Below the pieces are notes generated by a model. That model did not search any database. It was not told the DNA's origin and saw nothing but the letters and a program-made list of their open reading frames with translations. From positions 5,735,534-5,799,533 of the forward strand of contig JABBOT010000012.1 of NCBI GenBank assembly GCA_016165875.1: a stretch of DNA of 64,000 nucleotides. The letters run 5' to 3'. The DNA is from Acanthopleura granulata (Eukaryota > Mollusca > Polyplacophora > Chitonida > Chitonidae). Numbering within the stretch: the first letter of the stretch is position 1; every line of letters begins with the position of its first letter. Positions 39,551 to 53,490 of this stretch are shown here, in pieces. Made by a program: the position numbers and the translations under genes.

Positions 39551-40794
39551 GAACAGAGTAAAGTTTTCAATATGTGTTCCTGCTACAAGAAGAAGAACTA
39601 AAGAACTAAAGATACATGTTAATTTACGTGATGATAGAACCATAGGCAAATATCGTCAATGTCCGAAATTTCGACAGCGATGATATAAATGAAAAAATGC
39701 TGATATGGTGTCGGAAATTAATGAAGCATGCTGCTTTCATACAAGTTCCTGCTGCATAACAACATGCAAGTGATGGCTCTCATTTGTTTTACACAGTGTG
39801 AAGAATATGCTGTTTTTATAAACCAGCGTACAAACTGTCCTGCGGTTTTGAAATCGCGCCATTGAGATTTAGTATTTGTATAGCCAGAATAAAATTTATA
39901 AATAAATAAAATAAATAAATAAATCAAGGAGATCTCTTGTTATTACATTTGATTTTGTCAGAATCCAAGCACAAAGAAATAAATTGCGTTGCGACGTAAA
40001 AGTCACTACATATGTCGTTCATCCCCAGTTTGTTATATCGAGAGATGCATTCCCTTGCCGGAAGTGACGTGCAACGCAGTAGCTGATTGGTGCTTGGTCT
40101 GGTATCTCTCAGTTTGACACATGCCCCAGGTGAGTCCGAACTCATAACATGTTCTTTTCCTTACACGCATCTAAATTACGTAATCTTTTTGCCACTGACA
40201 GACGGCGCTGAAAAGCTATTTGGAGCATTTACTGTTCCGTTACAAATGTTTGTTTTATCAAATGATATACAATAGAAAAGTATTTTATGCAATGTTGTTA
40301 ATAAGTATTGGTCTTCACCTGTTTAAGTTAAAGAAGATGACAGGCAACAACTAAAATGACGCTACAATATACAAGCAGGCGCGGAAGAGGCCTGTTAATG
40401 TGTTGTATATAGATTCAACGTATCAGTCCCAGTTGTATGCAGATAGAGTGACGATGTATAACATTTGCATTGCATCGATTCCACCAGGCGATTTCTGGCT
40501 TAAAAGTCAAAATTTAATACCTCGTAACTCTGCTTAGTTCTTGGTACTAAAAAGGATGTCGACACATTAAATACATCTGCCGTGAGATGACAATTCTGTG
40601 GTGGTAAGTTAACATCCTTCTATATTTATGTTTCGCATAAGAAGAATATTATCAACACTATAGATATATCCTGTGTTGAAATGAACGGAAGAATGACGCA
40701 CGAACTGCGGATTAATTGTACGTTCGGCTTTAATTTATCTGCGACCATATGTATTACCTTATTTATGTATCAAAGGGTCCCTCTGATTTAGATG

Positions 40795-41010
40795 TGTATA
40801 GCGCGGGCTCGCTGCGACACTTGGGTAATATGGTTACAGGTTCAAATCACGTTACTTTCGAGTTACTTCGACTATAGCAGCTTTATAGCTAGAAGGTTTA
40901 CCGGGTATATAGTGAAAGTCACCTGCTTTCCCTGGTTCCCTGCACTCATTAACCTGACCGCTGTTGTATAAGTTAAAAATTCTTGAGCAAAACCATTCCA
41001 TTAAATGAAT
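40795..41010 (+). mobile_element. SINE, old and diverged
   Basis: AGCGCGGGCTCGCTGCGACA, a B-box-like GGTTACAGGTTCAAATCACG, TTTCCCTGGTTCCCTGCACT and TTGTATAAGTTAAAAATTCTTG trace the full element with many changes. Confidence 0.6.
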
Positions 41011-41484
41011 ACATGCTTCGCTCTTGCATTACAAATCTTGTTAACGACGGTTTATCATATTTACTTATTTATCATTTAAAGTGATTCTTACACATTTCTC
41101 CTTTCATGAGTTTTTTCTTAAGAATTATTTCTCCCTGTCATATAGAGGAGGTTTCGGAAGAATCGTCATTTGAGAAGATTAAGGTTCTGAAACAGAAAGA
41201 GTATATATATAATTATATATATATATATGCTGGAAAATATAACCTAAAGTCCCAGGCTTTAGGTTTTGTACTCAGTCCGTAATTACTCATACAGATTGAT
41301 TATAAAGGAAAATATATAAAGCCATCGTCCATTTGGGCAGCATGAAAGGTAAACCACATAGCAGTTGGAACATGAGCCCTTTCACCACCTCGCGATGTTT
41401 GGAGCATTTGACATAAATTCTCTTATTGTACGACAAATTACAATTAATAAAGTTACATTGTTCTTCCCATATACACGTGTATTT

Positions 41485-41722
41485 CAGGGAGCGGATCGTG
41501 GACGATTGGTTCAGACGTTTGTCTGTCAATCTCTAGAACACAATGTAGGGGTGAGTTCAATCCTACTCTTGGGTAGCCTATTTGTGGATTTCTCTCGGTC
41601 TTATATATTGTACGCCAGCAACCTGCGCATGGTCGTGGGTTTCCTCCAGGCTCTTTCCGGTTTTCTCCCACCATAATACTGGCCGCCATCGCATAAGTGA
41701 AATCAAATAAATAAATATATAT
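41485..41722 (+). mobile_element. tRNA-headed SINE, near full length
   Basis: The head GCGGATCGTGGACGATTGG, B-box-like GGGGTGAGTTCAATCC, body GCCAGCAACCTGCGCATGGT, TCTCCCACCATAATACTGGC and CGCATAAGTGAAATC, and the tail AAATAAATAAATAT. A segment of the usual 3' part before the tail is deleted. Confidence 0.82.
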
Positions 41723-42029
41723 TGCGAAGCCTTGGTAACAAAAAGCAGTCGGCGACTGTTCCTGTGGCCATTTGCCTATAGTCTAACATTAGTTGAAGAT
41801 CATGCACGCGTCCTCCATCAATATGCTGTGTAAATTACACGTATGGGAAAGTTTGTCAGTAATGACTTACTTGATGTCGTTGGTTTACAATTTAAGGGCA
41901 CTCCAGTTTCATATCTCAGTAAAACAGACTGCCACGGTATGTATATGGAAAGAGCAGACAAAACATGAAGTTATGGTGAGTGAAAAGATTCAGTTTTTTG
42001 TTTTTACCAAATTAAACGGTAAAATGTTT

Positions 42030-43610
42030 TGATTGTATGCTTGGTTTTATGGTCCATATTAATAATGTGGTTCACCAGTGACGTCACGAGAGCAGAAATT
42101 TAATGTCATATTAGCTTTTTCATACAAAACCAAATGATTGCAGGAGTGCTCTTCACAAGAATTTTATTCAGAGCTGTGTACATAAAGGAGTACAAAAAGT
42201 TTTGTCCATGAAACCCAACATACAATTAAAGCATTTGACTGCGTTTAATTTGATTAGGACGTGAAACAGCAATCTGATAAATATAAATAAATACTCATGT
42301 ACCTGAATGGAGTTTCTCCTTTATATATGCCACGCTCTGTACATTGTATATTTATCCTGTATGTAACACTCGTTTATCCATATATATGTATGTATAACGT
42401 TCCTTAAAAAAAAAACTTCGGAATGTTTAATGAGCCAGTTTTCAAACGCAATTTCCCCGCAGACAGACAAACGTATGTAGGTGTAGATAACATTGGTTCA
42501 ATTATTCTGAATGTCGCATTTTCCTATAATATTTGTTCGATTGAATTAAGATATTGCATTAAATCGAAGAGTGAATCATAATAAGACCAGGCATTATCAT
42601 GACCATTTGTTAATAAAAGGACTGGTGTATTGGATAAATAATAATTATCATAACTGAACGATATTACCAAGATTGAAATAATCGTCGCAGTTCGTCTAAG
42701 TTTGAAGCCATTTGTCCAAAGGTACATGCATTGTTTCAGTCGTTTGAGTCATCGATGTTTATCTTATGCAGGTGTATATATATATATGTGTATTTGTACA
42801 TGTGTGTGTTCTGTTCAAAGCCTGCTGTATCGTAAATATTTTGTACATTCAAAGGAGCAAAACATAAAGTATAATTTTGCTCATATAAAAACGTTCATAA
42901 TGCAGATATTCATTGCCAATGACCGCACACGTGCTTGTCCGGAATCATCAAAGGCACAGCTGAAGATTGCCTTCTTCGGATATCCAAAGAAATGTTTTCA
43001 TTTCCCCTTAAATACAAACACGTTAGGATAGACATTATACTTTCGTTGCCGTTCGAGTGTCCGGGTGCCGGTTTTGTTTATCAAGTTAAAGAATTGTTCT
43101 CGATATATAGAGACACGTGCTTAAGGTATTTTTTGTTGAAATTCTCATTTCCTGCGTATAACAATTCCTCGGTAGGCTGTTGAGCTGTATGGTGTATAAC
43201 CTCCATCGACCCAGCTTTGATGTCAGGCTGGTTAAGACGCACTCCTTGGAAAGTATAATTTTACAATCCGTCCTAGTAACGATGTACACGTGCGTAAATA
43301 CCGTACAATCGTTTATATAGTGGCAATAAACGCTACAACAAAGACACACGTGGTACTAAGAGGGGCTATCTATGAGGACTTATTATCTGTTTATTTTTCT
43401 TTCAGTATAATTTATATTGTTTAACTTTACTATGAATGTTATTGCACTATCCAGCAACCAGTAATGTCAGGAAAGATGCCTGAAAACGGTGCGGATGCAA
43501 CATACAACATTTAACGTAAGAATTGACGCGGTTAAGATGCGATAAAGACGGTAGGATTCCCAAGCCGTGGGTGTGTGCGGACTAAACCAGATAAGGCCGA
43601 ACAAATGTGG
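42030..43610. other. Intergenic, no gene seen
   Basis: AT-rich sequence with a short TA microsatellite near 42775-42800. No coding signal. Confidence 0.5.
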
Positions 43611-43614
43611 AAGC

Positions 43615-43990
43615 TTTGTTTATTTATTTATTTGGTTGGTGTTTAACGTCATACCAAAGAATAGGGAGCCTTTCCCGCCAAAGCTATGTAGTCTATTGTT
43701 CATTCCTGCAATTACGGTGGCGTTTTGAGGACAAAGTGATAACGCTTTACTCGTGCGGTGTAAGAGAACAACAGTCACGTTGGCTTGGTACCGAGTCGCC
43801 ATTACGCGGGGGGAAAGGTATCCATTTATACTGGTGGAGGATTCTGCTGTTCCCGCGGGGTAAACCATTGCCCTCCATGCACCATGCAGGTATTTACTTA
43901 CCTCCTGATTTAAAGTTGAGGCCCAACAGGAACTAGCTGGGTTCAAGCCAGTGACCTTATTCATCCAGTCTACGTATGCTGTAATCAAAG
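43615..43990 (-). mobile_element. SINE-like element, diverged relative
   Basis: It starts TTTATTTATTTATTTGGTTG and GTGTTTAACGTCATACC, as in the tail of the abundant SINE, and ends with CTGGGTTCAAGCCAGTGACC, an inverted B-box-like stretch. The middle (CTCGTGCGGTGTAAGAGAAC, CGAGTCGCCATTACGCGG) differs from the abundant family, so this may be a related or composite element. Confidence 0.5.
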
Positions 43991-43999
43991 CGTTGTTAA

Positions 44000-46800
44000 A
44001 TGGTCAATCTGAGTTGTATGATTAACGTTCCCAGTGATTTATTTCATCGATGATATTATTTTGGAATAATCATGATTCTAAATCTAGCTTCAATGATACG
44101 TAGTTATCTGACATATACAGAAACGGCAGCTGCATCATGGTAGTTCTGTTGTCAGCTACATTTTGTTCTTTGTTATGTATGCCTTTATGATCCATGTTGA
44201 GTCCAAAAGAGGCCCAATACAGGCTTACACTGTAGGCCTAGCTGAATCCCTGAAATAAAAAATTGCCATAAAGACGAAGTATAGGGCGAATCAATGTAAC
44301 TCTTTTTGAACAGCTATACTGAAGATATAAATTTTGAAAATAATGTTTTTCAATTCAGAGAATATAGGAGGGACAACAACGGGCATACATTGGCACAAAT
44401 GTTAACTCAGGTTATGCAAATGTTTTCTTAAGAATATTCATATATGAAAGCTGCAATTATGCATCTGTTTAATGCACAATTTTCTTTTGGCTAATAAATA
44501 AGAGGTAGCACCACCAGCAGCAACAAAATCAACAAGAAAACGCGATCGCGATTTAATTGGTGATTTCGCACAGGCCTGCTTTATAGCTAATGTAACTATT
44601 ATGGGTATGGTATCTGGTGTAACAAGGCGTTTCACCTTCCTTGTTAGCCGGGTGCTGACACCGCTAATGGTTCGTTATATATGGAACGTGAGAACGGCCA
44701 CAACTGTATACCAGCTGTCAACGGGGCCCCTGGAACGAAAGCTTCACGAACGAACGAAAGCCCAGACAGAACGCAAAAATCTGGAAATCATAGATGTCTA
44801 AAAGTTAGGCCAATTATGAGATTTTGGAACTCTTCAGTGCGTTATATCAATTAGGCTACAAGAAAAGGATCCACTAGGAGACGATCTTAGAAGATCCGTA
44901 GGTTGGCAGGGCCACAGCTGGGGTGGCTTCCATCATGCCCAAATCTCAGCATACCTCGAGGCAGCAGGCGAAACGCTTTGAATCCAATTTAACAACAAAC
45001 GTTAATTGTTATGCTATGGAACCAATTCCACATCAAACGATCTAATTCACTTCATTGAGACGACACCTAACGCAATAAGTATTGACAGTTCGTCGCCTGT
45101 ATTTTTCGTGGCTTCGCCTAATTTGATAACCTGGGGGCTGGTGGGTCCACCGTGTGTCATTAGTAGCTTAACTGTCTCTTCTTGTCCGGCACTCACCACA
45201 CTAACCGGCGTGACAGCTTCATCCAAAACCTCCGCAGCTCAATGAAAAATCAGCGGAAATCTTTGTCTCCAATCATCCATGTGTCCGCCATTGTTTTTTG
45301 TAATGCGAAGTGATGTCACAAGTCTTGGTGGCTTTCTCCTGCAGCAATGGCCCGGTCTCAATCGGTTTTCGTTGAGGCCCTAAGGCCCGATGACAAGAGG
45401 GCAGCTAATTTAATTTGTCCAGTCTCCTGTTAATAGAATTTTAACTACGACTCTAAGTTCAGATAGAAGAATAGACCTAAGTTGAGGTAATTCCAGACAC
45501 CACTTTAACTAATAACTCTAAACATTTAAGCTAATGGTAACCAAAACATTTACCATTGTCAGTAAGAGTGCTGCGGTGGAATTCATTGGTAAGGCAGAGT
45601 GATGGCATCGTTAGATTGACACTCTTGATAAGATGACAGGATAAGGCAAGGGCGGTATCGTTTTAACAGCAACGCCTCAAACCACCTATGCAGAGAAACA
45701 TTGCCGTTAAGCTGACGCTTTCGTGTTATGTCACTTAGCCACCGAGTGCCACGTGCTCCTTACGTCACAACTGTGGTATGTCATGGAGTATAATAAGCGG
45801 TATATTAATTCAACTCGCAGAAACCTCGCGAGATTCTTGAGATTCCACGCGGAGTAGCAACAGATTTGGGGAAGGCCTGTCACTTTACACACTGCCTTTG
45901 AATGGACGGCAGTTGCACCTTATTACTGATTATTCATTATTCTGATGCTTATCTGTCAAAGCATTCCAACTTAAATATATATTGTTAACCTATAGACCTA
46001 CATGGGTGATTTATCTTGTGATATCAGTTCATAATTGGCGAGTAATCTTGTGTCAAACCAATAAATCCAAAGTACACTGACACGCAGTAATTCCTGAAAT
46101 CTGTTACCATGCACGCAGATCTGCTACTCACAAAATCCCGTGAGATTTTAAACAGCGCTTACTGAGCTGCATTACAACGGATTATATGACAAAACACACA
46201 CCGGTATTGAAATTTATACAGGCTTTCTATGAAAGACACTTCCCCTTTATATCCTATTTAATAAGAATGTTCAGTGCTTTCTGGAGGTAGCACAACATGG
46301 CTGCTTCAAACACAACAGTGTTTCAGTACTCAAAAAATCCAGAAACAGGCTACTTTATATCCAAACCAAATCAAGTCCAAATGTTCAGATGAAAAAACAA
46401 TGCACACACACTGTACACAAGCGAATCCTTACACAAACTTAATGGGATAATATTACGAGACTTACGACACTTAACTCTGAATCTTTACACACTTACTGTT
46501 CATTGTTCAGACAAGACTGTTACTTCTCACCCGCGAACTCCAGCAGTATTTATAATTTTCCAACTTAAACTTGAAAATAGTACAGATGCAGAAGGATTCG
46601 TAGATTGTTTTCGGGGGACATCATGTAGGCCTAATTTAAGGGAAGTAGGTCTACTTATACAAAATGGCAATGCATTTCAAAGCTTATTAAAACAACATTT
46701 TAAGCGGTTTCTGCGTGAAAAATCTAGTCAACTAATCAAATTTTGCATGCAAATAAAGAAAACCTTGAAATTCACTTTGGCTGTGTGCTGCTAATTATAT
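44000..46800. other. Intergenic, no gene seen
   Basis: Unique sequence, moderately GC-rich near 45250-45400 and 45720-45860. Short open frames only; nothing recognisable. Confidence 0.45.
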
Positions 46801-47480
46801 TAACCTTGTGAACGTCCTGAGTTGGCCAGCCTGGCGGTCGTCTCAGTGTAAAGCGTTGATCTGGTCAGTGCAGCTGAATGCCCCTCCTCGCGCTGAAGAG
46901 TTCCCAATAAGGGCACCGAAAACCTGACCTAATAGAGCCAGCCCTGATTGAAATTATCAGCCCATATTTACAGAGCACCCTGTCAAAAGTCAAGGTATTA
47001 GTAACTGTTGTTGGACATCCACTTGATTCCCTTCAATCTGTGCCGTCCGACAGACGGGCTGAATAAGACTTTGCTCCCCTCATTTCCTCGCCGCTTCGAG
47101 AAGAATCCTTACTGGAGCCTGGTGCGTAATGAAGAGTCCATCTCGATCTAATTCTCTCCCATGCTCTTCCACCAATTTTCACTAATCCTTACGTGGCAAA
47201 CTTTAAACATCACTTCGGATTGAGTATTTACGCCCATTTTCTTCGTCTTTGCCGAAGTCGTAATTCGATAACAAGTCTATTTCATGCCGGCGGCTATGAG
47301 AAAAATAAGCATTGTGTAAATCGATTTGCCATAATCGTATTGAAAATTGCCGATTAAACTCCACATTGATCGGACATATTGGTCCAATGATATGCGCAAA
47401 TTCTGTTAAATTATCCGAGATTGAGTTGACTTTCTTTCCCGCAAGCTCACTCTAACAACTTGACTGACTAGCCGAACATT
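46800..47480. promoter_or_regulatory. Candidate conserved noncoding block upstream of the Vsx gene
   Basis: Complex sequence is rich in homeodomain and Otx-like cores (GATCTAATTCTC, CACTAATCCTTACG, CTTCGGATTGAG, CGTAATTCGATAAC, AGAAGAATCCTTAC). It lies about 9 kb upstream of the Vsx start. It has no open frame. The regulatory role is inferred from composition and context. Confidence 0.3.
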
Positions 47481-47499
47481 TTTGGCTTCCGCGCTAAAC

Positions 47500-50150
47500 A
47501 TAATTATGTCCCGCCGAGGATGGTGTAGTTATGAACACTTATTCGCGCTCTGTCCACTGGCTTTTGTAGGGCTCCAATCTCCAGCATTTATACAGGGAAT
47601 TTCCTACCAAAAGTCGCCGCGACTAAATCGACAGCGCTCTAAAGTAAATGTTTTAATTAATGAGTAAAATAGTGCCTCAGCTCTCATCCCCTATCCAGAC
47701 GGCCCCCAATAGAATTAAAGCACAAGAGTCCAGTCGTACAAGTGATTGTAATGTGGAGAAAAAAAAAAGATTTTCCAAAGTAATAACTAAAAGGTTATTC
47801 CACGGTCAGAATCACAAATTTCTTGTGTGCACCCTTGAAGGCGACAAATACCACAATTTGAATCATATAAATTCAAACTTTTACTGAATTTGTCTTGGGA
47901 ATATTGATGTTGGCATTCTCTTAGCAACTGTTAAATTCCGTTTCACAGCGCTGGACACGATACTTCGAAACAAAGAGTTACAATGACCAAATGTTACCTG
48001 TTTCCTAGGTAAAAAGCCAAATTTTAAATGTTCTGCGGGAGCCTTCACCTGAAAAATAATGCCAGTATATATCGCTACATTCTGTCTGGTGTTTTTTTTA
48101 CACTATAATTAATGCAAATACAGTCTGTATCACGCTAAATGATGTGGATATATCATCTTTCCAGTATAACGGTGAAGAATATACCTATATACCCTCTGTA
48201 GTATACGTCGGCAATTAATGTAGCTCTTCAATACATCAAGGATGCAAACATTTCCGTCAATCATATCCCGAAACGTTTACCGTCTGTTGGCAAATAAATA
48301 ATCCTTTCAGTATGTAGCAAAAACAGACTTCAAGTCGGATTAGGATTAGTAGACAGAATAATCCTTACCAATCATCTCCAGTGTAATCAATGTATGTAGG
48401 CCTACTTAGATTACGTCATCCCGACTTCATGGCTGGTGGCTGGCAGGAAATTACCAGCTCACAGGGCAACCAGACAATACCAATTACAGCACAGGGAAGA
48501 GCTCGTGTTAACCTTTTGTATACATTGTATATATATACAAGAGTGATCTATACTCCGTTAAGTCATCAGACTATCACGTGACTCGGTCATCAAAACTTTG
48601 GAATCTCCTTCTGTTTGTGTGAATCATAATTTCTTACATTATTACGCTTTCTTGGTTCTTTGGTGGTTTGGGTTCCTATGTTGTTCTGGAAACTCACCAT
48701 GCGGCCTGAAATAATCGATGTCGTTGACGGCTGGTGTACGAATATCTGTTTCGATGCTAGATTTTGTTTAAATCGTAAACATTATCACAGTTCGACTGGC
48801 AGAATCTGAGTATTTGTTTCTGGTTACAACAAAATCATCAAACACAATGAATGAAGACAGAATTTAGCCCAGAGAAGCCTGTTCAATGAGCAAATAGGCT
48901 CTTGGATTTAATGGACAGTTAAAAATTCTTGTCGTGTCAAAGTTTGTGCTGCGATTCCCCACAAATGCCCTCTCCGGATAGTAAGCATACAAGGTCAGTA
49001 GCAGCGCAAGAGGTTTGGGCACACGTACCAAGCATTGAATTCCATACAGCAGGCGGTCCTACAAATATAACAAACTCAGCTAAGAAAAACACGCTGAAAA
49101 TGGCAACTTCATTTTACAAAGGAGAACTTGGATTGCACTGCGCGATGAAATTGTGCAGTTTTCCCATGGAATTTCGGTCTTTCCATACGCTTTTTTTATC
49201 TTTTCCGTTTGCTGTTAAAGAAAAATTGGCGATGCCTTGTACAACTTGCTTTATTGTATTCCAACACTGGCATAACTTTATTCCTTTTTCTGCTGAAGAA
49301 ATATTAATAAGTAACAAACTGTGTTTTGTGGCAGGTGCTTGTCATTTTTATTTCAAAATTGAGGAATTGAAAAGAAAAAAGAACAAAAACAAAACAAACG
49401 AAAAAAACCTATGCAGCTTCTACGAGCTCCCTTGGCTCACCCCATGTATAAAGCTACTTCTACTTTGGCCCGCATTGGGATACGAGTTTCAATTGGACCG
49501 AGCACATGCAATACATCTATAATAAATCCGCAAGACAAATTAGGAATCCTTCATTTTAACTTAACACGGGCTTTTACATCCGTTTTATGATCGTGAGAGA
49601 GACCATTTGGTAGATTAAATCCTAACCACATGCAAGTATGCATTAAAAAGTGACATTCTACGGTTAAGCCGCATAAAGATATACAAGCCAGTAATTGAGG
49701 AATGGGCCACAGTGTTGATAAACAATTACTGAAGGGAATAGTGTTGCTTTATTGGTTTTGCTTTATCATTTATGGCTAAGTCTCTTGGCGGTTTCTTCAC
49801 GCGATCGTATCCATCTTGGAATTACAGAGGATTCCGCGACCTATAGGAGTTATGTATTGTTTCTAGGCGACCTGTTGCCCTATCTTCTCCACTCGTTTGT
49901 CTTTAACATGCAAGTTGATCAGAACAAGTGTGTGCAAAGAGGCACTTTGACCCATCAGAGACGTTAGGGAATTTACAAATCTGTAATTTGCAAAAATGTC
50001 GCCACTTTTGCTCTTGTTCACCGATTTGGCAAATCTTTTGCTCTCCCATTAAACGGTAATTTACATCAGGTGGCGGATGGTAATCGTCCGCCATTATTCT
50101 TTTCCACCATGGCGAAGGCTATCGGGCACCCTTCATCAATAGGCAGGAAA
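47500..50150. other. Intergenic, no supported gene
   Basis: The longest open frame, from an ATG at 48965 to 49522 on the plus strand, shows no recognisable domain and low-complexity Lys/Asn runs; it is treated as fortuitous. The rest is AT-rich unique sequence. Confidence 0.4.
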
Positions 50151-50179
50151 TGATGAAAATTAAACATTATTGAAATTAA

Positions 50180-50700
50180 TTTGTTAATTTTGATTGTCCT
50201 GATTCGTGCACCTTTGCACGCCACTGTAGCCGGGGCGGGAAGCTGATAAGATTAGCGGGGTGTTTTATTCTCTGATTTTGTGACCGCGGGGAGACGCACG
50301 CTATATGGTCGAGTTTCGTGCTAAGACAACCGTCATTGAAATCTCCTGGAGCCGACACCTAGCCTATGTAGCCGTGTCAAATGCGTCATCCAAGACTATA
50401 GATAGCTTTTCACATGTAAGATTTCGTATTTTAAATCCTCAGACGACAGATTGGAAGCTATATATGACGCCAGATAACCATATGTGAATATGAAGTCCAA
50501 AGTCGCCTTTGGACCAAAAACGCCTGGCACAATTGGGGAGATTGTTTTCTGAGTTTCACCCTCAATACGAAGGCGTGCACACTCTCTCTAGCTGGTTAGG
50601 TGGCGAGTCAAAGTTAATTTCCCGACCGCTGAAGGAGCCATAAATAAGGGCTTTATAGGGGCGTCTAGAAGACCTGCTTCAGCTTGCAAATGAAACAAGG
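50180..50700. promoter_or_regulatory. Candidate conserved noncoding block
   Basis: GC-rich non-repetitive sequence includes GCACCTTTGCACGCCACTGT, CTGATAAGATTAGCGGGGTG (an Otx-type TAATC core in reverse) and GACCGCGGGGAGACGCACGC. It has no open frame with coding character. It lies about 5.5 kb upstream of the Vsx start. Confidence 0.28.
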
Positions 50701-51059
50701 TAAAATTGGTCGTTAGGATGGTTGAGTGAAGTTTGAATCGAGTCACGCAATCTCCCCGCATGCACAGACACTGTGTGTCATACGCTGAGCTCTTTCCAAC
50801 AAGGTCTGGAATCAGAGAGTTATAGGCTTATCTTATACAGTGGTATATGGGTAATGGCGATAAGGGACGAGGTCAAATTGACAAGTAAATGGAAGAGTAT
50901 GAACACAGCTATATATCATGAATAAGTCATACAGATGTATAACGGATTGATAGTTTAGCTTACTTACTTATATTGTCAAACCGCTTTTCTCTGTATGTTT
51001 TGCTGTAGTATCCAAGTATGTAGGACATCACAGGCTCCAGAAATTTCGAGTGAATTCAG

Positions 51060-51370
51060 TTTCATGAATTGTTGTCGGTCCTCTAAAATGCGAAATAGGG
51101 GGTTTAACTGGAACCTAATAGTAACCCTATACAGTTGGGCTCAGTAGGAACTCTATAAGTGGGCTCAGTATTATAGCGTTATTGTCATTCTCAGTGTATA
51201 TATAAGTGCACTACTGGTGGACTTTTCTATAGAAAACCTTAAAGGAATGCTGTATTTGGGTTCCTAAAGAACCCTACAGTTGTGTTAAAGCAGGAATCTC
51301 GATTGGGCTCTGCAGGAACACTATATTTGGGCTCTGCATTATCCCTGGAACCCTGTACATCAACTGTACT
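51060..51370 (+). repeat. Degenerate repeat, units of about 24-30 bp
   Basis: Imperfect units built on GGGCTCAGTAGGAACTCTAT recur about nine times, with variants such as GGGCTCTGCAGGAACACTAT. Confidence 0.7.
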
Positions 51371-51429
51371 TCTCCTTACCACAATGTTATGAATAGTTGT
51401 ATTATTACTGAAGAGAACTCTATGATATA

Positions 51430-51555
51430 GAGTATAGGGTATATTATGGTGTATGAGGGGTATATTATGGTATATGAGGGTATATTATGGTGTATGAGGG
51501 GTATGTGGTATATGAGGGGTTTATTATGGTATATGAGAGGTATATTATGGTGGGC
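51430..51555 (+). repeat. Minisatellite, about 20-22 bp units
   Basis: Units of the type GTATATTATGGTGTATGAGG recur six or seven times with small length changes. Confidence 0.88.
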
Positions 51556-52024
51556 CACCAGAGTATATAGCTGCTTACAAAGAGACCAGTTTTCATTAGT
51601 AAATGGTCATTCACAGTGCAACAGCCTCTTAAAATAAAAAAAAGAATAAAGAATAAAGAAATTTAAGATGTCTTAAGACTTTTCACTTTGAATGGCCACT
51701 ATATGGTAATAGACCTGATGTGGGGTGTTTTGCCGACAGATAAGCAAAACAAGACAAAGACGTTGATGTTATCATCAAATAATTACTGAATGCTTTATGT
51801 TTAATATTTCGTTTTCAGCGCTGTGCGTGCGGCTTCAACAGCAATAACTTTTATCATATGGTTGGGTCAAATATTGCATAAATTCATTTTATGTCGCCCA
51901 TTATGTTTATAAGGGTTGTTGTTATACTAACATATAACCGTTACTTTTAAATACTTTTCACTAGTCCGCAATAATTTATAAACTGAGCCATTTACTTCAT
52001 TGCTCATTCGCACACAGAATTTAT

Positions 52025-52160
52025 ATATTTGATTGTGTTTTATGCCGTACTCAGGAATATTTCACTTATATGACGTCGACCAGCATTACTATGGGAGGAA
52101 ACCAGACAGAGCCCGGGGGAAACACACGACCATGCCCAGGTTGCTGGTGGACCTCGCACA
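52025..52160 (-). mobile_element. SINE, head missing, inverted
   Basis: TTGATTGTGTTTTATGCCG, ACTCAGGAATATTTCACTTA, GGGAGGAAACCAGACAGAGC and CCCAGGTTGCTGGTGGA match the abundant SINE body. Confidence 0.85.
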
Positions 52161-53039
52161 CAGAAGCACTAATTCCTACATATATACAGTCATATAATGA
52201 ACGGATTATAGCGCATATTTTATTTTTGTTTTTATAACCCCCGGAGCGTTTCTTCTGACCGCCATTCCTCTTGATTTCAAGAAATATATGCAAACTCATT
52301 ACTCTGTATGTATTGTCCTATTGTTGTCACCTGATACCACGTGACAATGGTATATCTGGTAACCTTTTTGGGGTAATCGGGTGTTTCTTCCACAGTGAAA
52401 CGCTTCCCGGGGAGGGCTGTGTGTGGGAGACATATTGTACCTGTCAGTAATTATCCCTGCCCAATTTGGGGATCACCATTTCGCGGGGCTGGGCTCACAC
52501 CTTGTGCGGTGGCCATTGTAATCCGCCTACCCTACAATTAACTCAAGGATCCGTTCTGCAGAAAACGTATTATACGACATTAAACGCTTCCACGTATAAC
52601 AAAGAAAATCACGCGACAATCCGTATACAGTTTTACTTGACATCTCTTGTTGACAAGGGTTAACCGCGTAATTTACGCAAATCAACACCTGACAAGGTGT
52701 CATGTTAAATTGCTGTATTTACCTCTGTCCTTCAGGATATACAGCATAGGTGAGGTGAGTGCAGTCAGATCCGGTGGTAAAAAATAATAATCAAAACTTT
52801 TCAACCCCATGATTCAGAACGATTCATGCAAAGTAAAGCCACATTTATGAAGAATTCTTGTCGAATTTCCGCTCCCTATGAAAAGCGCACAACGTGCCAC
52901 AAAACTCACGGTACGTATTAATAATAGTAATGATAATGATAATGATAATAATAATAACACACAAAAAAGCTTCATTGAAAATTTTGTGGGATGCTGAGAA
53001 TCTAATCCTTTATATCGTGATTTTTTTTTTTCAGTTCTT

Positions 53040-53490
53040 CTACAACAGCTGATTACATAGTTCAACGCATCCATGTGTAAAGTGAGTGAGCACACATCAT
53101 GTAGAACCGCAGTGTTATACAGAAACTTCGTAGGCTTGTTCCATAAAGGTGGACAGAACGGTCTGTATGCGTGGGAACGTCCAGTGAACCATGAGATGCA
53201 GCCCAACGACACACAAACCCGACGGCGGATCCAAACCTTGCGGATCTGTAGACCAAAGTGGAGAATGGAAAACCGAGGTCCGAGCGTTTCCTCATTCCAT
53301 TGGCCATGTCCGGACACCCACAGGGCTATATACCGCTGACCAAATTGTCCGCAGCCACTTCAAGGCACTACAGCCTAGCCTCGAAACCTTTCTCGTTTCT
53401 CCGATGGCTGAGCTTTAAACAGGGCGATTTGGGCTGCGAGCACTTTTTTTTAAAAAAGAATCTCGTGGTTACTTTTAATTGCTAGGTCAA
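53040..53490. other. GC-richer segment open in several frames on both strands
   Basis: Few stop codons occur on either strand between about 53060 and 53420. Plus-strand text such as SGEWKTEVRAFPHS and minus-strand text such as WNEETLGPRFSILHFG both read through. No frame has recognisable homology or a splice-bounded structure, so the openness probably reflects base composition. Confidence 0.2.

Noticed and set aside
48929..49522. 197-codon plus-strand open frame
   Set aside because: The upstream limit is a TTG, the first ATG is at 48965, no domain is recognised, and it contains Lys/Asn low-complexity text; probably chance in a non-repetitive stretch, though longer than most.
52814..53317. 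167-codon minus-strand frame with a Leu/Ser-rich hydrophobic run
   Set aside because: The hydrophobic run comes from an ATA/ATG microsatellite at 52915-52960, and competing open frames exist on the other strand.
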